From NCBI GenBank assembly GCA_020849855.1, contig JADZFO010000010.1, forward strand, positions 26,211 to 90,210: a DNA stretch of 64,000 bases, written 5' to 3'. Shown in pieces: positions 60,614 through 64,000 of the stretch. Each line of letters begins with the position of its first letter. Within the stretch, counting starts at the first letter, position 1. The translations under genes and the position numbers were made by a program. The notes beneath the pieces are model-generated. The model was not told where the DNA came from and ran no database searches. It was given only the letters and a program-made list of their open reading frames with translations. This stretch comes from a bacterium (GTDB taxonomy: Bacteria; 4484-113; JAFGCY01).

Positions 60614-63600
60614 TTGCCCAGCCGTCTTTCATGCCGCAGTCATGCCCCGCTCAGCGCGGTGCTGCTGCGCCCAGCGCTGCCCGGGCCTGTGCTGCGCATC
60701 CTCGTCCTGTGCGCATTCGCCCTCTGCGGCCTGCTGCTGATTGGCTGCGGGCAGCAGGGCGAACTGACACGGCTGCGCCGGCTCAGCGCCGACAACTGGC
60801 GGCCGGCCCAGGGGCCCGGCGCGGAGCAGGCCGCCCTGAGTTTCAGCGTGCCGGAGGGCGAGCGCGGCTGCATCGCCTGCCACAGCTTTACGGCCCTGCA
60901 CACCGCACCGAATAAGGCTGAGTTCATCGCTGCGCTGGAGCCCTATCAGCGCGATGCCGCCGAGGCGGCGCAGCTGGAGGCCAGCCTCAGTGATCCTGCC
61001 AGCGCGTCGGCCCAGGCGGATCAGGCGGCTCAGGCCGGCCAGTCGCACCCGGGCTCCTGGCTGCTCTGGCATCCGCCGGAGAAGTTCGGCTGCACCGCCT
61101 GTCACAGCGGCGACGGCGCGGGTGCCAGCCTGGGGGCCAGCGGTCATGCCGCCGCCCTGGCGGTTGAGCTTCAGCTGGCCCTGGCCGGCGACAGCGATGC
61201 TGCTGTGGCCAGCAGCCCCGAGCGCCTGGAGCGCCACATCCTGCGCCGCGATGAAGCCTATGCCCGCTGCGGCAGCTGCCACAGCGGTAGCTATGTCGCG
61301 GGCGCGGAGCAGCTGTCGCAGGGCCGCCGGCTGATCCGCGAGCTGGGCTGCAGCTCCTGCCATGAGACCAGTGCGCAGCTGCAAAGCATCCTGCCGCCCG
61401 GCCGCAGCAAGCGCGGGCCATCACTGGCGCGCGTGGGTGAAAAGCTCAGCCTGGCCAGCCTGGAAGTCTGGCCCAACCAGGTGCATGAACTTGTCCCCTC
61501 CAGCCGCCATATCGGCATGCCGCAGTACAGCCTCAGCCCCGCAGAGTCCCGCGCCATCGCTGTCTTCCTGAAGGGGGAGCAGCACTCTTTTGGTGAAGGC
61601 CCGGATCCGCTGGCTGGAGCAGCGAAAGGCCCCGGCCCGCCTCCGCGCCTGCAGGAGGCGGACCCGCAGCGCGGCCTGACCCTGCTGCGCGAAGCGCGCT
61701 GCGCCAACTGCCACGAACTGCCGCTGGCTGCGCTGCCCGAGGATGACCCCCTGCGCCTGCTGCCATCCGCCGGTGTTGGCCCCAGCCTAGTGCGCATCGG
61801 CGAGCATGTGCCCAGCGAGTGGGTCGAGCTCTTCCTCGCCAATCCCGCAGCGCACTACCCCGGCACACGCATGCCGCAGTTCCGTCTCGATGCCGGGCAG
61901 CGCCGGGACATCGCCGCCTGGCTGACGCTCGCCAGCGGCGGGCCGGCGCCGCAGACAATGACCCGCGAGCTGCCACAGTGGTATGCCGAACTGGACAGCG
62001 CCGGCCGCGGGAAGCTGGCCGCGGATGGCCAGCGCCTCTTTGCCGAGAAGGGCTGCAGCGGCTGCCATGACGCGGCTGTCGCGGTGAGCTCGAAGGCCAT
62101 CGGCCCCAGCCTGCTGAATATCGGCGCCAAGCCTTACACCGCACTGCCGCCTGCCGCCTTTGAGGACCTGCGGCAGGGCCGCATGCTGAGCCTGGTGGAT
62201 TACTTCAGCGCGGCGCTCAGCGACCCGCTGCGCTATGGCGCCTCGGGGGCGGGCCAGGGCCGCATGCCGCACTTCAGGCTGGATGATGCACAGCGCTGGG
62301 CCATCGCCCTGGCCCTGGCGGCCGAGCGCCCGCCCGCCGCGCCGGGGGCTGAGAGTTCGGCGGGCAGCAGCAGCGCCGCATCCATGATGCCCGCGCACCA
62401 GAGCAGCGCGCAGCTCTTCGCGCTGCCGCTGGACAGCCCCTACTGGCCCTGGCCCATCGCAGCCCAGCGCAGCAGCGGATCCGCTGCTGCAGGATCAGCG
62501 CAGACAGCCTGGCTCAGCTCCGCCGAGCTGTCATTCCAGCCTGCGGACTGCGGGGCCTGCCATCGCCAGCACTATGCACAGTGGAGCACAAGCCGCCACG
62601 CGCGGGCCATGTCGCCGGGCATCACCGGTCAGCTGGTGGACTGGCTGGAGGAGAAGCCGGCCGAGTTCTATGACTGCATGCGCTGCCACGCGCGCCTTAG
62701 TGAGCAGCTTCTGCTGCGCCTGCGCGCCAGCACTACCGCGGACAGCACAAGCGCAGTGCAGTGGGAGCACAACCCCGACTTCGTTGCCGAGCTGCAGGCC
62801 AGCGCGCATGGCTGCGCCAACTGCCACCTGCGCGGCGAGGTCCGCCTGGGCCCTGAGAAGGGCAGGGCAGCCTATCTGTGGGACTCCAAAGCAATCAGCC
62901 GGCATCCCCTGCAGCGTGAGGACTGGCTCAGCGACAGCCGCTTCTGTGCGGAGTGCCACCAGTTCCCCGACTCACAGAAGCTGCCGGATGGCGGCCCGCC
63001 GCTGGAGAACACATATGAAGAATGGCGCGCCTGGGCTGCCACGCAGCAAAAGCCCAAAAGCTGCCAGGACTGCCACATGCCCGGCGGCGAACATAGCTTC
63101 AAGGGTATCCATGACGCGCTCTTCGTCCGCGCGAATGCGCAGGTCAGCAGCCAGGTGCGTTTCAGCGGCCGCCGGGCCATCGCTGAACTGACCCTGCGCA
63201 ACAGCAACAATGGCCACCACCTGCCGACCTATGTAACGCCGCGGATCTGGCTGCAGTGCTTTGCCGTGGACAGCAGCGGTGCGCGCATTGACTCCAGCTT
63301 CAAGAGCGCGATGGTCGGGCGGGATGCCCGCAGCCGCCGCGATGCCGCCGGGAAGCTGGAGTGGTATGACCACGCCGATACGCGCATCCCCGCGGACGAG
63401 GACTTCACCTTCAGCTACGCGATGGAGCTGCCGGATAACGCGGCGGCCCTGCAGCTGGAGATCTTTGTTGAGCCGGACCACTTCTATTACCACGCCTACG
63501 GCGACTGGCTGAAACAGGACTGGCGCAGCCCGGCCGGGAAGGCCCTGCTTGAATTGGCGCGCAAGGAAACCGAGCCCTTCACTTCTGGATACTATCTGTA

Positions 63601-63631
63601 TCAGGCCTGCGCTCCTGTGGCAGAGCGCTAG
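60614..63631 (+). CDS. Eleven-haem lipoprotein cytochrome c
   Basis: A protein of about 1,005 residues, exported and anchored by a lipobox (LLLIGC, C45 from this start). It has eleven CXXCH haem sites in order: CIACH, CTACH, CGSCH, CSSCH, CANCH, CSGCH, CGACH, CMRCH, CANCH, CAECH, CQDCH. Several of the first six lie in monohaem-cytochrome-like units, with distal Met in GMPQYSLSP, RMPQFRLD and RMPHFRLD. The last five are closer together, with HARAM and HGCANCH as in multihaem cytochromes of the c554/NapC-like kind. The final 180 residues are a haem-free beta domain. Likely electron carrier or extracellular reductase. The start is uncertain: TTG 60614 fits the -10; GTG 60659 gives a more usual signal length. 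Confidence 0.85.
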   Translation: MPSRLSCRSHAPLSAVLLRPALPGPVLRILVLCAFALCGLLLIGCGQQGELTRLRRLSADNWRPAQGPGAEQAALSFSVPEGERGCIACHSFTALHTAPNKAEFIAALEPYQRDAAEAAQLEASLSDPASASAQADQAAQAGQSHPGSWLLWHPPEKFGCTACHSGDGAGASLGASGHAAALAVELQLALAGDSDAAVASSPERLERHILRRDEAYARCGSCHSGSYVAGAEQLSQGRRLIRELGCSSCHETSAQLQSILPPGRSKRGPSLARVGEKLSLASLEVWPNQVHELVPSSRHIGMPQYSLSPAESRAIAVFLKGEQHSFGEGPDPLAGAAKGPGPPPRLQEADPQRGLTLLREARCANCHELPLAALPEDDPLRLLPSAGVGPSLVRIGEHVPSEWVELFLANPAAHYPGTRMPQFRLDAGQRRDIAAWLTLASGGPAPQTMTRELPQWYAELDSAGRGKLAADGQRLFAEKGCSGCHDAAVAVSSKAIGPSLLNIGAKPYTALPPAAFEDLRQGRMLSLVDYFSAALSDPLRYGASGAGQGRMPHFRLDDAQRWAIALALAAERPPAAPGAESSAGSSSAASMMPAHQSSAQLFALPLDSPYWPWPIAAQRSSGSAAAGSAQTAWLSSAELSFQPADCGACHRQHYAQWSTSRHARAMSPGITGQLVDWLEEKPAEFYDCMRCHARLSEQLLLRLRASTTADSTSAVQWEHNPDFVAELQASAHGCANCHLRGEVRLGPEKGRAAYLWDSKAISRHPLQREDWLSDSRFCAECHQFPDSQKLPDGGPPLENTYEEWRAWAATQQKPKSCQDCHMPGGEHSFKGIHDALFVRANAQVSSQVRFSGRRAIAELTLRNSNNGHHLPTYVTPRIWLQCFAVDSSGARIDSSFKSAMVGRDARSRRDAAGKLEWYDHADTRIPADEDFTFSYAMELPDNAAALQLEIFVEPDHFYYHAYGDWLKQDWRSPAGKALLELARKETEPFTSGYYLYQACAPVAER

Positions 63632-63700
63632 ATTCGCCAGCCGGCCCGCCCGGCCTGGTTAAATCTTCTGCGCGATTTCTATCTACATTAAACCATTTTG

Positions 63701-63728
63701 TTGACTTTGGCTTACGCGCGGTTATAGT
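63701..63728 (+). promoter_or_regulatory. Sigma-70-type promoter with long leader
   Basis: TTGACT (63701-63706), 16-base spacer, TATAGT (63723-63728), in a locally AT-rich stretch. The next start codon is about 220 bases away. Confidence 0.7.
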
Positions 63729-63734
63729 TTGATG

Positions 63735-63955
63735 TCATGACCATAGTCGCCGCTGCCCGGGCTGAGGCAGTAGTGCGGTCGTGAACCGCTGATTTTTCTT
63801 CAACGGATGTAGTGTCATGCCAACCTGGAGGTGCAAGGCCAAACTGCTGTAGGGGCACACAGTGTCCTTGACATTTACTAACTGACCAAAGCAGCAAACC
63901 TGGAGCCGGAAGACTTGAGGGAGAAGCTGCAAAAGACACTGTCAAAGGAGTGTTT
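63735..63955 (+). other. Long 5' leader of unknown role
   Basis: About 220 bases between the promoter and the AAAGGAG ribosome binding site. It contains the imperfect palindrome GGGGCACACAGTGTCC preceded by TGTA, a second TTGACA (63868-63873) without a -10, and no coding frame of note. I could not match it to a known riboswitch. Confidence 0.35.
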
Positions 63956-64000
63956 ATGAAGGGAAACGCGAACTGGTGCGTGAGGCTGTGGACGGCGGTC
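63956..64000 (+). CDS. Start of a gene cut by the window end
   Basis: ATG preceded by AAAGGAG five bases upstream. The first residues, MKGNANWCVRLWTAV, look like the beginning of a signal peptide or anchor. It is supported by the strong promoter upstream. The product cannot be identified. Confidence 0.6.
   Translation, partial: MKGNANWCVRLWTAV

Noticed and set aside
63885-63940. Cyclic-di-GMP (GEMM-I) riboswitch suggested by GCAAACC and GCAAAAGAC in the leader
   Set aside because: The order of short motifs is suggestive, but the helices of the P1b and P1a arms do not pair cleanly. Only a covariance-model scan could rescue it.
1-64000. tRNA, rRNA and CRISPR loci
   Set aside because: No T-loop consensus, rRNA-like conserved stretches or regularly spaced repeats were seen on reading through. 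A dedicated scan was not possible.

Overview
The window is high-GC bacterial DNA from a Gram-negative-type (diderm) cell: it encodes a type IV pilus/type II secretion secretin, several lipoproteins, an O-antigen-ligase-like protein and an outer-facing multihaem cytochrome. I cannot place it in a phylum from the sequence. Giant extracellular proteins, many genes of unknown function and repeated near-leaderless promoters suggest a little-studied lineage. There are no rRNA, tRNA or CRISPR loci that I can see.

Left part (1-29 kb) is a mosaic. It holds two tandem PKD/beta-propeller lipoproteins; an ECF sigma factor with a likely anti-sigma partner; two ABC-2 permeases without an ATPase; a glycosyltransferase and a CPBP protease; and a REP-associated tyrosine transposase between three identical 27-bp REP palindromes. 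These are followed by proline dehydrogenase, a four-gene membrane cluster of unknown function (17.4-21.1 kb), two overlapping TIR-like/nucleoside-deoxyribosyltransferase-like genes of lower GC, and metabolic genes (TIM-barrel protein, serine hydrolase, sucD). The stretch ends with an Abi/HEPN-type gene of lower GC, an alpha/beta hydrolase and hpt.

Central part (29.3-55.7 kb) is one functional block, a pilus or pseudopilus system. Six proteins have type III prepilin N-termini (H-, I/V-, three G- and J/W-like). After them comes a 3,658-residue GspK/PilX-like protein in which about 2,700 residues of Ig-like, PKD-like and IPT/TIG-like modules appear to sit inside a GspK framework. The block then continues with a PilQ-type secretin carrying a long glycine-rich insert, a PilM-PilN fusion, PilO and a PilP-like protein. 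Genes or small groups have their own terminators and -10 elements. The motor ATPases, the inner-membrane platform protein and the prepilin peptidase are not in the window. The giant protein is the best candidate for an undescribed pilus-tip or adhesive structure.

Right part (55.7-64 kb) holds nuoN followed by an O-antigen-ligase/TPR protein, ybaB-recR, an 11-haem-motif lipoprotein cytochrome, and a strong promoter with a long leader driving a gene cut by the window end.

Regulation: many genes have a recognisable -10 hexamer, and for at least four the start codon sits at or within a base of the expected transcription start (leaderless mRNAs). Others have clear Shine-Dalgarno sites, so both modes appear to be used.
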